Shown here: positions 35,955 through 45,313 of the stretch, one piece after another
How the letters are laid out: every line of letters begins with the position of its first letter
Numbering within the stretch: the stretch's first letter is position 1
DNA from: Bradyrhizobium ottawaense
GTDB taxonomy: Bacteria > Pseudomonadota > Alphaproteobacteria > Rhizobiales > Xanthobacteraceae
Length of the DNA: 64,000 bases
Assembly (NCBI RefSeq): GCF_002278135.3
Contig: NZ_CP029425.2
Location: forward strand, 6,858,001 to 6,922,000
Reading direction: 5' to 3'
Position numbers and translations under genes: made by a program
The notes under the pieces: generated by a model
Seen by the model: the letters and a program-made list of their open reading frames with translations, nothing else
Databases searched by the model: none
What the model was told of the DNA's origin: nothing

Positions 35955-36463
35955 CCGAGCTTGTCCTGAAGGGCCGGCCAGCGCTTGCCCACCTCATAGA
36001 GGAACCGCTCGGGATTGGCGGCGAAGGCGTCGCGGTTGGCTTCCCGGCTGAACAGATAGAGCCGCTGCGCCACGATCGCGAAGAAACGGGGATTGCCGGC
36101 GACGGTCACCCCTCGGGCGATGTCGGCGGGGTCGTAGCCGCCGAATTGCGGTCCATAGATTTCGGGATGGGCCAGGAAGGAGGCGCGGTTGCCCTCGTTG
36201 CGGAAGCGCCAGACCGCGCCCCAGAGGTTCGCCTCGAACTCCGCCGTGCCCTGCATGGCCGCCCCCGCGACGAAATAGGCGACGGGATCGAACCCTTCGA
36301 TGGCGACGCCGGTGAAGCGGTTGACGACGACCCGCTCGGTGGTGGCAGCCCCGGCCGGCGTGACCGGGCCGGTGAGCCATACGCCCGACAGCAGGCAGAC
36401 GAGGAGGCCGATCAAGGCAATTCCGGGGCGCAAAGGGCTATCTTCCTGCCGTTGTGCCGTCAT
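35948..36463 (-). CDS. Exported YHS-domain protein
   Basis: 171 residues from ATG 36463 (MTAQRQEDS). A membrane or signal segment (IALIGLLVCLLSGVWLTG) is followed by a YHS-type domain: GVAIEGFDPVAYFVAGAAMQ, AVWRFRNEGNRASFLAHPEIYGPQFGGYD and LYLFSREANRDAFAANPERF. The domain is found in copper- and tyrosinase-associated proteins and may bind metal, but the true YHS residues are replaced here by GFDPVAYF. Function not known. Confidence 0.85.
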   Translation of the reverse strand: MTAQRQEDSPLRPGIALIGLLVCLLSGVWLTGPVTPAGAATTERVVVNRFTGVAIEGFDPVAYFVAGAAMQGTAEFEANLWGAVWRFRNEGNRASFLAHPEIYGPQFGGYDPADIARGVTVAGNPRFFAIVAQRLYLFSREANRDAFAANPERFLYEVGKRWPALQDKLGQ

Positions 36464-36572
36464 AGTTGCTGCGGATAACATCCGAGTCGAGGGGACATCC
36501 GGCGCAACCTAGAGCCTCGCCTGTTGGCGTCAGGTTAAGGAAGCGACCGGTTTCGGTACCAGGGGTTCTTTT

Positions 36573-37178
36573 ATGACTTTCGCATCACGCCTTGCTGCGC
36601 TCGCGCTTGCCGCGATGGTCGGCTGGATCGTGCCGGCCTCCGCCCAGCAGGCGCCGCCGCCCAATCTGCCGCCGCCGCAGCGGACCCCGACGCCCAGCAC
36701 CTATGGGCCGGACGAGCTCGTCGGCGCCGGACACCGTTTCTTCGGCAACGTCTCGCGCGGGCTCGCCTCGATCATCGAGAAGGCGATCAGCCAATGGGGT
36801 CTGCCCAACGGCTATATCCTGGGTGAGGAAGGTTCCGGCGCGTTCGTCGCCGGCCTGCGCTACGGCGAAGGCACGCTCTACACCAAGAATGCCGGGGATC
36901 TGCGCGTCTACTGGCAGGGCCCCTCGCTCGGCTTCGACTGGGGCGGCGACGGCGCGCGCACCATGACGCTGGTCTATAACCTGCCCGCCACCAACGCGAT
37001 CTACCAGCGCTTTGCCGGCCTCGACGGCTCGGCCTACATCATCGGCGGCTTCGGCATGACGGCGCTCACCGCCAACAACATCGTGCTGGTGCCGATCCGC
37101 TCCGGGCTCGGCCTCAGGCTCGGCGCCAATATCGGCTACCTCAAATACACGCCGCGTGCGACCTGGAACCCATTCTAG
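36573..37178 (+). CDS. eipA: DUF1134 periplasmic protein, EipA-like
   Basis: 201 residues with a signal peptide (cleavage after VPASAQ), a Pro-rich linker (PPPNLPPPQRTPTPS), then the DUF1134 domain: YGPDELVGAGHRFFGNVSRG, GEEGSGAFVAGLRYGEGTL and SAYIIGGFGMTALTANNIVL. In Brucella the homologue EipA supports envelope integrity and is controlled by CtrA. A half-site GTTAAGG lies about 40 bases upstream here, but no full CtrA box is seen. It stands alone on the plus strand. Confidence 0.85.
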   Translation: MTFASRLAALALAAMVGWIVPASAQQAPPPNLPPPQRTPTPSTYGPDELVGAGHRFFGNVSRGLASIIEKAISQWGLPNGYILGEEGSGAFVAGLRYGEGTLYTKNAGDLRVYWQGPSLGFDWGGDGARTMTLVYNLPATNAIYQRFAGLDGSAYIIGGFGMTALTANNIVLVPIRSGLGLRLGANIGYLKYTPRATWNPF

Positions 37179-37299
37179 GGTTTTCCTCTCCCATCGGGCT
37201 TACGGATCAAGGTTAACGACAGGCCGGGGCTGGCTTTTTGCCGGGTCGCCATGGCATGGTCGTTGGTGAATTTTTCCTTAAGCTTGGGAGTTCTGCCCC

Positions 37300-38592
37300 A
37301 TGGTCGAACCGATCATGTACCTGGCGATCGGTTTCCTGCTTTCGATGCTGTGCGGGCTCGCGATCGTGCCGCTGGTGCATAACCGCGCCGTGCGCCTGAC
37401 CACGCGCCGGCTGGAGGCCGCAACGCCGCTGTCGATGGCCGAGATCCAGGCCGACAAGGACCAGCTCCGCGCTGAATTCGCCATGTCGGCGCGGCGGCTC
37501 GAGATGAGCGTCGATCAGCTCAAGAACAAGACCACCAGCCAGCTCGCCGAGCTCGGCAAGAAGAGCGACGCCATCAACCGCATGAAGATCGAGCTTGGCG
37601 AGAAGAACGCCACGATCTTCGCGCTGGAGGCGCGCGAAAAGGCGGTGAAGGAGCAGCTCCGCGCCACCGAAGAGGAATTCAACGCCAAGACCGAAGCCCT
37701 GCGCGCCGCCGAGAACGCGCTGACCGACAAGCAGAACGAGCTCGCCAAGATCAACTCCGAACTGTCCGACCGCTCGATGATGGCGGAGAGCCGCCAGGTC
37801 GAGCTGGTCGCGGTGCGCGCCCAGATCGAGGAATTGAAGAACCGCGTCGGCGATGCCGAGAAGGAATTTGCCGCCACCCAAGCCCGCCTCGCCCAGGAGC
37901 GCACCGAATCCGAGACCGCCTCGCGCGAGCTCGGCGATGCCCGCGGCCGGGTCGAGAATCTGAGCCAGCGCGTCACCGAGCTCGATCGCCAGCTGATCGG
38001 ACAGGTGAAGGAAGCCGAGATGCTGTCGAGCCGCGTCGCCGACCTCGAGGGACGGCTCGCCACGCAGGGCAAGCTGCTCGCCGAGCGCGACTATGAGAAC
38101 AACCAGCTCCGCCAGGCCAATGAAGGCGCCGAACGCACCGTCAAGGAGCTGCGCGTCGAGATCGCGGCCTTGAGCGGCGGCAAGTCGTCGGCCGCCATGG
38201 AAGCGCTGCGCGCGGAAAAGACTGCGCTGGAGGAACAGCTGCGCACCGCCCGCGACGAGCGCGCCAAACTCCAGCGCGACATCAACGCGATCCAGCAGCA
38301 GGCGGAAAGCTCCTGGGCGACCGAGCGCATGGAGAACGCGCTGCTCCGCGAGCGCATCAACGACATCGCCGCCGAGGTGGCAAAACTCGCGATGCAGCTC
38401 GAAGGCCCGAACTCCCCGATCGAGGCGTTGCTGGCGGCCGAGGCCGGCCAGCCGCCGAAGCCGGCGCCGCGCCCGGCCAACGACGCCGCGACCAATGGCG
38501 CGCCGAGCCTGCCCGAAGGCGGCGGAACGCTGGCCGAGCGCATCCGGGCGCTGCAGGCCCACGCCTCCCGGGCCCGCCAGCAGGGCGCGTAA
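37300..38592 (+). CDS. Membrane-anchored coiled-coil protein of unknown function
   Basis: 430 residues. One membrane helix at the N-terminus (MYLAIGFLLSMLCGLAIVPL) is followed by about 340 residues of strong heptad coiled coil rich in Glu, Lys, Arg, Ala and Gln (for example KQNELAKINSELSDR), and a Pro-rich C-terminus. The layout suits an inner-membrane scaffold. No enzyme domain is seen. It is 121 bases downstream of the eipA-like gene. Confidence 0.75.
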   Translation: MVEPIMYLAIGFLLSMLCGLAIVPLVHNRAVRLTTRRLEAATPLSMAEIQADKDQLRAEFAMSARRLEMSVDQLKNKTTSQLAELGKKSDAINRMKIELGEKNATIFALEAREKAVKEQLRATEEEFNAKTEALRAAENALTDKQNELAKINSELSDRSMMAESRQVELVAVRAQIEELKNRVGDAEKEFAATQARLAQERTESETASRELGDARGRVENLSQRVTELDRQLIGQVKEAEMLSSRVADLEGRLATQGKLLAERDYENNQLRQANEGAERTVKELRVEIAALSGGKSSAAMEALRAEKTALEEQLRTARDERAKLQRDINAIQQQAESSWATERMENALLRERINDIAAEVAKLAMQLEGPNSPIEALLAAEAGQPPKPAPRPANDAATNGAPSLPEGGGTLAERIRALQAHASRARQQGA

Positions 38593-38753
38593 GCAGCCCG
38601 AAATCCGGTCTCCCTTGCGAATTGCGCGACCGGGCCAAGGTTTTCCGCCCCCCGCGGCGCCTGGAAACTTGACACCTTAAGCCCGCACTTCTAAATCGCG
38701 GGCTCCGATGCGCCGGCCGGCCGAACAGGTCCGGCCGTCTGCATGATGGTCCC

Positions 38754-38828
38754 GGGCGCATAGCTCAGCGGGAGAGCGTTCCCTTCACACGGGAGAGGTC
38801 CAAGGTTCGATCCCTTGTGCGCCCACCA
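38754..38828 (+). tRNA. tRNA-Val (anticodon CAC), CCA encoded
   Basis: A 75-base cloverleaf. The acceptor GGGCGCA pairs with TGCGCCC, followed by discriminator A and encoded CCA. The D arm is GCTC-AGCGGGA-GAGC. The anticodon stem TTCCC/GGGAG holds the loop TTCACAC, giving anticodon CAC. The T arm is CAAGG-TTCGATC-CCTTG. Its 3' end borders a region of accessory genes, a frequent integration site. Confidence 0.97.
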
Positions 38829-39125
38829 TTTCAAACCTGAATTCAATGATTTAGTCGCTGGCTTCCCCTGTAATGTGCCCCAAAAAAGCGGGGGCACAAT
38901 AGGGGCACATCGGCTCCTACCTTGGTCAGTCGTTTCCGAGAAGCCAACCATCCAAGAGCAGACGGCAGGCGCGTTATTGCCGAGCATGTTTTCGTAAAGA
39001 GCATGCGATGCTGCTCTAGACTTGCGAGCAACAGCGACGACGCGCGTGAAGGCTTTGGTCTAGTCCGCAGCGCATGAAAGCGCCGCTCGCGATCATCGCG
39101 GATTCGATGGCAATTCCCGCCGAAC

Positions 39126-40160
39126 ATGGACTGCGGAGGTCTAGGTGGTTACAATTATGGGTTGACTCGTCTGGGGGCAGACGGGCGTACGAACAAGGGG
39201 GTAGGCCGTCTGTCGACCATCACCGCGACTGATCTCACGTCCGCGCTGACAGGGAATCCGGAAGCACTCGACGTTCACCTCATGTTGGTGGAGCGCGACG
39301 TCCTCATCGAGGGTCATTCGGTCAAGATCCACTGTCATTGCCTCACAGTGGATGGAAACGGCCGCGTCCAGCCGCACCGGCTGGCGGAGTTCATGCGGAA
39401 CGCCGTAGTCGACTATGCGATACCGCGCTCGAAGCTCGCTGCAGCGAAAGCGCGCGACGCCAAGTACAATAGCACCGAGGCGGTCGCCGAACTCGTCGAG
39501 CGCGCCAAGCGGTCGTTCACCGATTTGGCGAAGACCGGAGAGGGCGGCGAGATGCTGCTGTTCTTATTGGCCGAGCGCTTCCTCAAGCTGCCTCAGATTC
39601 TGTGCAAGATGGATCTCAAGACAGACACGCGCCTACACTACCATGGAGCCGATGGGGTGTACGCTGGCGTGATGCCGGAAGGCATCCCGAAGCTCTACTG
39701 GGGTGAATCCAAAATCTACAAGGACGCGGGAGCCGCGATCCGCGACTGCCTCGCCTCACTCGCTCCCTTCCTCATTGAACCAGAACACGAGGAAACCGAC
39801 AGGGAACGCGATCTGGTGCTCCTGAGCGACAAGGCCGACCTCAGTGATGCGACGCTCACCGACGCGCTGAAGAAGTATTTTGACAAGTCGTCGGTGATGT
39901 CCAAGCGGGTCCAATACTGCGGCGTGGCCCTGGTGGGCTTCGACGCGCCGTTCTATCCGAAAGATGACGTAAAGGCGATCGCGGAGGAGATCGTTGAGGC
40001 CTCACGCGCGGAACTGGCCGTTTGGAGCAAAAGGATCGGCGAGCGGCTCAAGTCGGAGAAGCTCGACCAGATGGAAATCGAGCTGTTTTGCATCCCGCTG
40101 CCGTCGGCCGACGGCTTCCGCGCCGCATTTCTCAGAGCGATGGGGATTAAGACGGAATGA
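39126..40160 (+). CDS. hamA: HamA (DUF1837) nuclease subunit of a Hachiman antiphage system
   Basis: 344 residues if ATG 39126 is used; the start is uncertain, because the conserved part only begins near residue 48 (LDVHLMLVERDVLIEGHSVK). DUF1837 signatures are clear: GEMLLFLLAERFLKLPQILC (141-160), HYHGADGVYAGV (172-183) and LYWGESKIYKDAGAAIRDC (190-208). D176, E194 and K196 fit a PD-(D/E)xK nuclease site. In Hachiman, HamA is the DNase and HamB the helicase that controls it. The gene overlaps hamB by four bases (ATGA). It appears intact, unlike hamB. Confidence 0.9.
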   Translation: MDCGGLGGYNYGLTRLGADGRTNKGVGRLSTITATDLTSALTGNPEALDVHLMLVERDVLIEGHSVKIHCHCLTVDGNGRVQPHRLAEFMRNAVVDYAIPRSKLAAAKARDAKYNSTEAVAELVERAKRSFTDLAKTGEGGEMLLFLLAERFLKLPQILCKMDLKTDTRLHYHGADGVYAGVMPEGIPKLYWGESKIYKDAGAAIRDCLASLAPFLIEPEHEETDRERDLVLLSDKADLSDATLTDALKKYFDKSSVMSKRVQYCGVALVGFDAPFYPKDDVKAIAEEIVEASRAELAVWSKRIGERLKSEKLDQMEIELFCIPLPSADGFRAAFLRAMGIKTE

Positions 40161-42075
40161 GCCTAGTCGGTCTCCAGTCGTGGCTTCTTCAGGAAGGAAT
40201 TCGCGACGATCTCGATGCGATCATTCGACTCACCGTGCGCACCGAACTTGACAACCTAGTGCCCGAACCCGCCGCCCCCTCTGCCGTGGCGATCGATTGG
40301 CCAAGGCTGCTGCTCGCCGGCAGCATATTGGCGCGGTCCGATCAACGGATCGACCAGGAGGCCGCGCTCCGGATCGCAACTGCGGCGATCTCTCTGACGG
40401 ACGATCAAGCACTCAAGGACGCGGGCGCTGTCCTGTTGGGCAAGCTCTCCAATTACCGGGCCATCACGCTAGCCAACGATCGCCACCTACTGACGGCCGG
40501 TCTCGACCGGACGGCTAGGTGTGGCGCTGCGCCTTGAATCCCAGCGGCGCGAGATGGACCGTTCCATCCTGGTGGAATCGAGCGGCGCTTGGCTGCAGGT
40601 GAACGATTTTCAGCAACGCTTCTGGCCAATGCGGGCGGAGGAAGTTGGCTCTCGGCGTCCGCCCCCACTGCCTCCGGGAAGACGTTTCTCGTCCTTCAGT
40701 GGTTGATCGACCAACTAAGCGCGGGTGACACCCGGGTCGCAGTCTACCTCGCCCCTACCCGCGTGTTAGTTTCGGAGATCGAGACCACTCTCCAAGGTCT
40801 TCTCGGCAAGACCAAGCGCATCGAGGTGTCGTCCCTTCCCCTCCGTGACAAGTACGAAGCGGCGCGCGCTGGAGGCGCGCAAGTAATTCTAGTCTCCACG
40901 CAGGAGCGGCTGCACCTTCTCGCCAACGTGCTCGGCGACGCGTTCTCAATTGACCTGCTTATCGTGGACGAGGCGCACAAAATCGAGGACAGCCAACGCG
41001 GCGTGATCTTGCAGGACGCCGTAGAGCGGGCTAGCCGTGCGAACTCGAAGCTGAAGGTCGTATTCATCAGCCCCGCGACACAGAACCCGGAGGCATTGCT
41101 AACGGACGCGCCCGACGGTGTGCAGACTGTCGCCGTCGACAGCGACGCTCCCACCGTTCTCCAGAACCTGATCGTCGCGAACCAAACCCCACGCAAGCCG
41201 AAGCTCTGGAACCTGACCGTCCGACAGCAGGGTTCGACACTTCCAGTCGGAACGCTCCAGCTCGCAAGCACGCCAGCGGGACTTAGGAAGCGCCTCGCCT
41301 TCATCGCCGCAGCGGCGGGCCAGAGAGGCGGAACGCTCGTCTACACGAACGGCGCCGGAGAGTCGGAGGATGTCGCCGATCTGGTTAGCCAGCTCCTGCC
41401 TCAGCCTGGCTCAATCGATCCGGAGCTTGCACAGCTCGCCGACCTCGCCCGGAAGGGCGTACGCCCCAACTTCCGCCTTGCACCGCTCGTTGAACGCGGG
41501 GTCGCGTTCCACTTCGGCAATATGCCATCGACGCGGCATCGTGGCGCTTCGAGAGACTGGCCGCCGAAATGGACCCGAGCCGCATGAATGTGGTGAGCAG
41601 ATAGGCGCCCGAGTCCTTGAGGTTGGCCGAGATGATCCGCGGGAACATCGAGTGGCACCGTACCACCGGTAGGACCTACAGCCTTCCGGTGCAGATCCGC
41701 AACACGATGGAGCTGGTCGAGCAAGTCGCGCGATTCAAGGCGCCGAAGTATCTGTCCGCCTACATGGATGTCCTGCACATGCATCTCCGCCAGATCAACC
41801 GTGAGGACCTGATTGATCACGGCTTGGACATCGGCACACAACTTGAGTTTGGTATTTCGTCGAGGACCCTCCTCTCACTCATGGAACTCGGTCTCTCCCG
41901 CATGAGCGCGGTTGCCTTGTACGAGAAGACCGATCTCAGTAAGGAGGAATGCGTGGCGTGGGTCACCGAACGCGAAGGTCAGCTCGAAGCCATGGATTTC
42001 CCGGTCATCATCGTCCGCGAGCTACGCGATCGGCTTCTGCCGCTCGACGACGTGGACAGCAATTCTACCGCTTGA
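40157..42075 (+). pseudogene. hamB: hamB, Hachiman helicase, broken by frameshifts and a deletion
   Basis: The N-terminal frame (40157-40537) breaks near 40515. The coding sequence continues in another frame to about 40620 (WLQVNDFQQRFW), and returns to the first frame with the Walker A APTASGKT and VDEAHKIED. After FHFGNMPS (about 41525) the frame jumps to a C-terminal piece (IDAASWRFERLAAEMDPSRM), skipping the helicase C-domain motifs. A stop at 41602-41604 then interrupts before a last piece (41617-42075, LAEMIRGNIEWHRTTGR...LGLSRMSAVALYEK). With at least four lesions the gene cannot make a working helicase. Confidence 0.88.
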
Positions 42076-42093
42076 TTGGAATGGAGGTTTCAC

Positions 42094-42390
42094 ATGCCCG
42101 CGAAGCCGATCGACCTCGGCCCACTGCACTTCGCCAAAAGAGGTGACGCCGTTGCTTATTTGAATGACATGCTTCACCGGTACGACGTGGGCGATCGGGT
42201 TGGCGCCAATGACACAGTGATTCTACGAGCGGCACTGGAGCACCATCCCGATGCCGAGGCCAAGAAGGGATGCGGAATTACCCACTTTAACGTCCGAACT
42301 GCTGACTTCGGTACGAAATGCTTCTGGTTGAACCGTACTGACGGAACGACCGAAAAGTTTTCTCATAGGGCCTGTATCTACGGTACCTAG
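42094..42390 (+). CDS. DUF3223 (DCL-like) domain protein
   Basis: 98 residues from ATG 42094 (MPAKPIDLGPLHF). Family features are RGDAVAYLNDMLHRYDVGDRV, then ALEHHPDAEAKKGCGITHFN, then FGTKCFWLNRTDGT and a final CIYGT. The domain is shared with the plant DCL protein involved in chloroplast rRNA processing, so RNA binding is possible. It starts 18 bases after hamB, so it was probably cotranscribed with Hachiman. It is intact. Whether it takes part in defence is unknown. Confidence 0.8.
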   Translation: MPAKPIDLGPLHFAKRGDAVAYLNDMLHRYDVGDRVGANDTVILRAALEHHPDAEAKKGCGITHFNVRTADFGTKCFWLNRTDGTTEKFSHRACIYGT

Positions 42391-42846
42391 CTAAGCAATT
42401 CGCCGAGCTCGGTTGCATAGCGGTGCGCAGTTCTCGGCCTGGTCGGGCAAGATTTTCGCAGGTTCAAATTGCGGAGGCGCAACCACCGATACCGACATTC
42501 GGTTCAAGTTGCGATCTGATGGCTTAAGACCACGGCGTCCCGAACGCAGTGAGCATCTTCTAAGTTATTGATCTTTCTTGGTGTGGTGATCGTCCTCGTC
42601 CCGTTTTGTTCACGGTCGTTTCACCCAATTCGTTGCGATTTCATTGCTGCCTTTCGCAACGAGAACGGCGCTCGCTGAAACATCGAGCGTGCGTGTGGCA
42701 ACGCAACGAGTAGGTTGCCGGCCGCTATTTCGCAGAGGGTCGACTTCCCGCGAGATCTCCAGGAGCGCCAGCAAGTACACTGATAGGGCGTTGCCGCTGC
42801 TCGACGGCATGAAGGCGCCCGAGAAAATTGTCGAAACGCGCCGCGG

Positions 42847-43094
42847 GAGATACTCAAGCCAATTTCGCCTAAACCGGAGACACCGGCGCCAGATCCAGAC
42901 GAAGACGATATTGAGGATGATCTCGACGAAATCGATGAGGCGTCGCGGCAGGATCCGAAGTTGCCGCACTTTATTCACAATTCACACGGGGATGCAGATC
43001 CGCGGCCGCTCAAGGCATGGCTAATCAAACGGCTGATGCCAGCGGTGGGGCATGGCTTGCTGTCGGGTCAGTGGGGCGCCGGCAAAACATGGTG
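42847..43094 (+). pseudogene. Fragment of a RepA-like AAA ATPase (mobile-element replication)
   Basis: The frame reads EILKPISPKPETPAPDPDED and then LPHFIHNSHGDADPRPLKAW, ending at the Walker A GLLSGQWGAGKTW. After the P-loop the sequence is replaced by an IS remnant. Such ATPases with a DNA primase-like N-terminus occur on phages and integrative elements. It supports a mobile origin for the island. Confidence 0.6.
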
Positions 43095-43345
43095 CACCAT
43101 CTTGGTGCACGGTGAGCGAAGCAGATCGGGTTGGCGGGACGTTGGCCCATGCGCCGTTCTTCGTGGCGAGCTCCTTAATCCAGTCGGCGTCGTAGCCACG
43201 TCAGAAAGCTGCATCGATCCGCGCTTCAGACAAGATAGTCGCTTTCTGGCAAGCCGATTCTCGTGAGCCTCGTCGGGCGTCAGCGCCAGCCGGACCGGCA
43301 GGCCGTTGGCATCCACGAGTGCATGAATCTCACTGCGAGGAGGTG
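43095..43345 (-). pseudogene. IS5-family transposase remnant
   Basis: The minus strand encodes EIHALVDANGLPVRLALTPD and, after a frameshift, RGYDADWIKELATKNGAWAN, which are the middle parts of an IS5/IS1031-type DDE transposase. Both ends are missing. It differs from the two intact elements in the window. Confidence 0.75.
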
Positions 43346-43480
43346 GAGGCGGCCGGCTTCGTACTGGACGCGGAAAGCACAATGCTCGCGAACAAGGACG
43401 ATCCGCACTCGATGAAGGTGTTCGATCCCTCGATCAAGGGCGAGACCGATCGCTTCGCCTATCAGTTCGTGAAGCCATGA
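43338..43480 (+). pseudogene. C-terminal fragment of a methyltransferase-like gene
   Basis: The plus frame encodes VEAAGFVLDAESTMLANKDD and then VFDPSIKGETDRFAYQFVKP before TGA 43478. It resembles the tail of predicted SAM-dependent methyltransferases. The rest of the gene is replaced by the IS remnant. Confidence 0.6.
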
Positions 43481-43513
43481 CAGGTCCGGGATGTAGGATG
43501 GACGGAACTTCCT

Positions 43514-44710
43514 CTAATCGAGCGGCACATCAAGTTGGATTGTTGTGCCCTTTGGCTCGTTTGATGAGACCGCGATGCGTCCATTGAGTTGGGCAAGCAG
43601 GCTCTTGATCACCTTGAAGCCCAGGCTCGCTCGCGGCTGGTCCATATCGAAATCCGCCGGCAGTCCCACGCCCTGATCCGCTACCACGACATGCAAATCG
43701 GCTCCGCGCCCCGCGCCCGCCACCTGGATTTCGCCGGACTTGTCGGAGTAGGCGTGCTTCGCCGCGTTCGTGACAAGCTCATTGATCAGGAGGCCAAGCG
43801 GAATTGCCTTGTCCGCCGGAATCATCAGGTGGTCGAACTTACAGTCAATCTTGTAGGCGAGCGTTTCTTGCAGCTTCCTGCAAAGCTCGCCCGCGAAGTC
43901 CGCAATATCGACAAACCCGATCCTGGTGCTGCGCCACAGGTGGTCGTGAACCTGGGCGATCGTCGTGATGCGGGAAGCGGCGTCCTTGAGCGCGTTTTGA
44001 ACTTCCTCGGACTGTGCGCTGCGGGACTGGACGCGGAGCAGGCCTACCACCGACGCCAGGCTGTTCTTGACACGGTGGCTCATCTCTCGAGTCAACATGG
44101 CTTGGTGCTCGAGGGCTTTTTGGAGCTCGGCGTCGGCATGCTGCCGCTCAATGGCGATGCCGAGCAGGCCCGCAAAGCCGGCAAGGAAATCAGCATCCGC
44201 GAGATCGAACTGACCCGAGTCAGCGCTGTCGACTTCCAGAACACCAAACGGTAGATGACCTTCGCCGCCCCGCGCGATGAGAACGTTGATGGCGCGCTTG
44301 ATGCCGTGCTCCGACAGTAGTTTCGGCGTTCGAAAGCGGGTTTCTTCCTGCAGGTGGTTGGAAATGACGATTTGGCCGGTATGGAACGCGTAGCCGGCGG
44401 GAGACTCCAGATCGACGCCCAGGGATATCTGGCCGATCGTCTCCGGCGCCCATCCGACGCCTGCGCTCACCAGCAACCGTTTTTCCTCCGGCATGTACTC
44501 CAGGACCTTGGCAAAAGGTGTTTCGAGACCCTGGGCACAGAGCTGCGTCGCTCGTTGGAGTATCTGGCCGATGTCGCGGGTCTGCAGCGCGGTTCGGCCG
44601 AACTCGCCCAGCAAGGACTGTTGCCTCAACCGGTACGGAAGTTCCTGTCTGGTTGCCCCGGTCGATGCGACGGGAGACGTCACGGATTCTGTCCCCGTGA
44701 GGGTTGGCAT
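43514..44710 (-). CDS. GAF-domain sensor histidine kinase, HWE/HisKA_2 type
   Basis: 398 residues from ATG 44710 (MPTLTGTES). A GAF domain spans about residues 35-185 (LLEFGRTALQTRDIGQILQR-like, then FGVLEVDSADSGQFD). The DHp helix has TREMSHRVKNSLASVVGLL (phosphorylated His). The ATP domain has the short HWE-like N box LINELVTNAAKHAY. There is no membrane segment, so it is a soluble kinase. A receiver pseudogene lies divergently just upstream. This kinase class often feeds light or general-stress signalling. Confidence 0.9.
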   Translation of the reverse strand: MPTLTGTESVTSPVASTGATRQELPYRLRQQSLLGEFGRTALQTRDIGQILQRATQLCAQGLETPFAKVLEYMPEEKRLLVSAGVGWAPETIGQISLGVDLESPAGYAFHTGQIVISNHLQEETRFRTPKLLSEHGIKRAINVLIARGGEGHLPFGVLEVDSADSGQFDLADADFLAGFAGLLGIAIERQHADAELQKALEHQAMLTREMSHRVKNSLASVVGLLRVQSRSAQSEEVQNALKDAASRITTIAQVHDHLWRSTRIGFVDIADFAGELCRKLQETLAYKIDCKFDHLMIPADKAIPLGLLINELVTNAAKHAYSDKSGEIQVAGAGRGADLHVVVADQGVGLPADFDMDQPRASLGFKVIKSLLAQLNGRIAVSSNEPKGTTIQLDVPLD

Positions 44711-44841
44711 GAACTCGTCCCTTCGAACCCTGGCTGGCCCGCCTTCGGCTTGTAGCATGATAAGTTACGCGCCTAACCTCTTTCCTAGCGTCTAGTGCTT
44801 GGCGCGGCCTTGCTGGAAAATACCCTAGTAGGATCTCAATT

Positions 44842-45313
44842 ATGGAACTTACTGTTCCACCACGTCTTACCCTGCCGCGCGACTGCGACGAGGCAGCCAG
44901 GGGGAGATTGGCTTTGACCGATGCGGTTAAGATTCTGGTCGTCGAGGACGACCAGCTTATTCGGGCTATGGTCGAAGAAGCTCTTTCAGACGGCGGCTTT
45001 GCGTCCACCCTGACGGCGTCTGGCGAGGAAGCCATTACTCTTTTGCAGGCAGGACGACGAATCCAAATTCCGGGCGGTCGTGACCGACATCAACCTGCTG
45101 GGAAAGCTCGATGGATGGAAGGTCGGTCGCTCTGCCCGGGAGATCGATCCGACGATGCCCATCATCTACATGACCGGCACTCACGGGGAGGAATGGGCGT
45201 CCGAGGGCGTCCCAAACAGCCTACTGCTTGCAAAGCCCTTTGCCCCTGCTCAGATCGTAACCGCGATATCGCAGCTTCTTAACGCGGCCCCGCCGATCCC
45301 GCCCGCAGACTAG
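44842..45313 (+). pseudogene. Response-regulator receiver protein, frameshifted
   Basis: The first frame carries KILVVEDDQLIRAMVEEALS and runs to about 45055. The second frame carries the phosphoacceptor VVTDINLLGKLDGWKVGRSA, the IIYMTGTHGEEW segment and LLAKPFAPAQ. Together they make one complete receiver, split by one extra base near 45055. The start could be ATG 44842 or TTG 44914. It is divergent from the HWE kinase gene and was probably its partner. A sequencing error would restore it. Confidence 0.8.

Noticed and set aside
38691..39127. Minus-strand frames over the tRNA and its flank
   Set aside because: They are translations of the antisense of tRNA-Val and neighbouring repeats, not genes. 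I also found no integrase remnant that I could defend.
40157..41587. Programmed frameshifting to explain the hamB frames
   Set aside because: There are several lesions, including loss of the helicase C-domain and an in-frame stop, and no slippery run at the shift points. Decay is simpler.
43068..43382. A 104-codon minus-strand frame as an intact gene
   Set aside because: It contains only the central part of an IS5 transposase and shifts frame at the second Asp region. It is a remnant.
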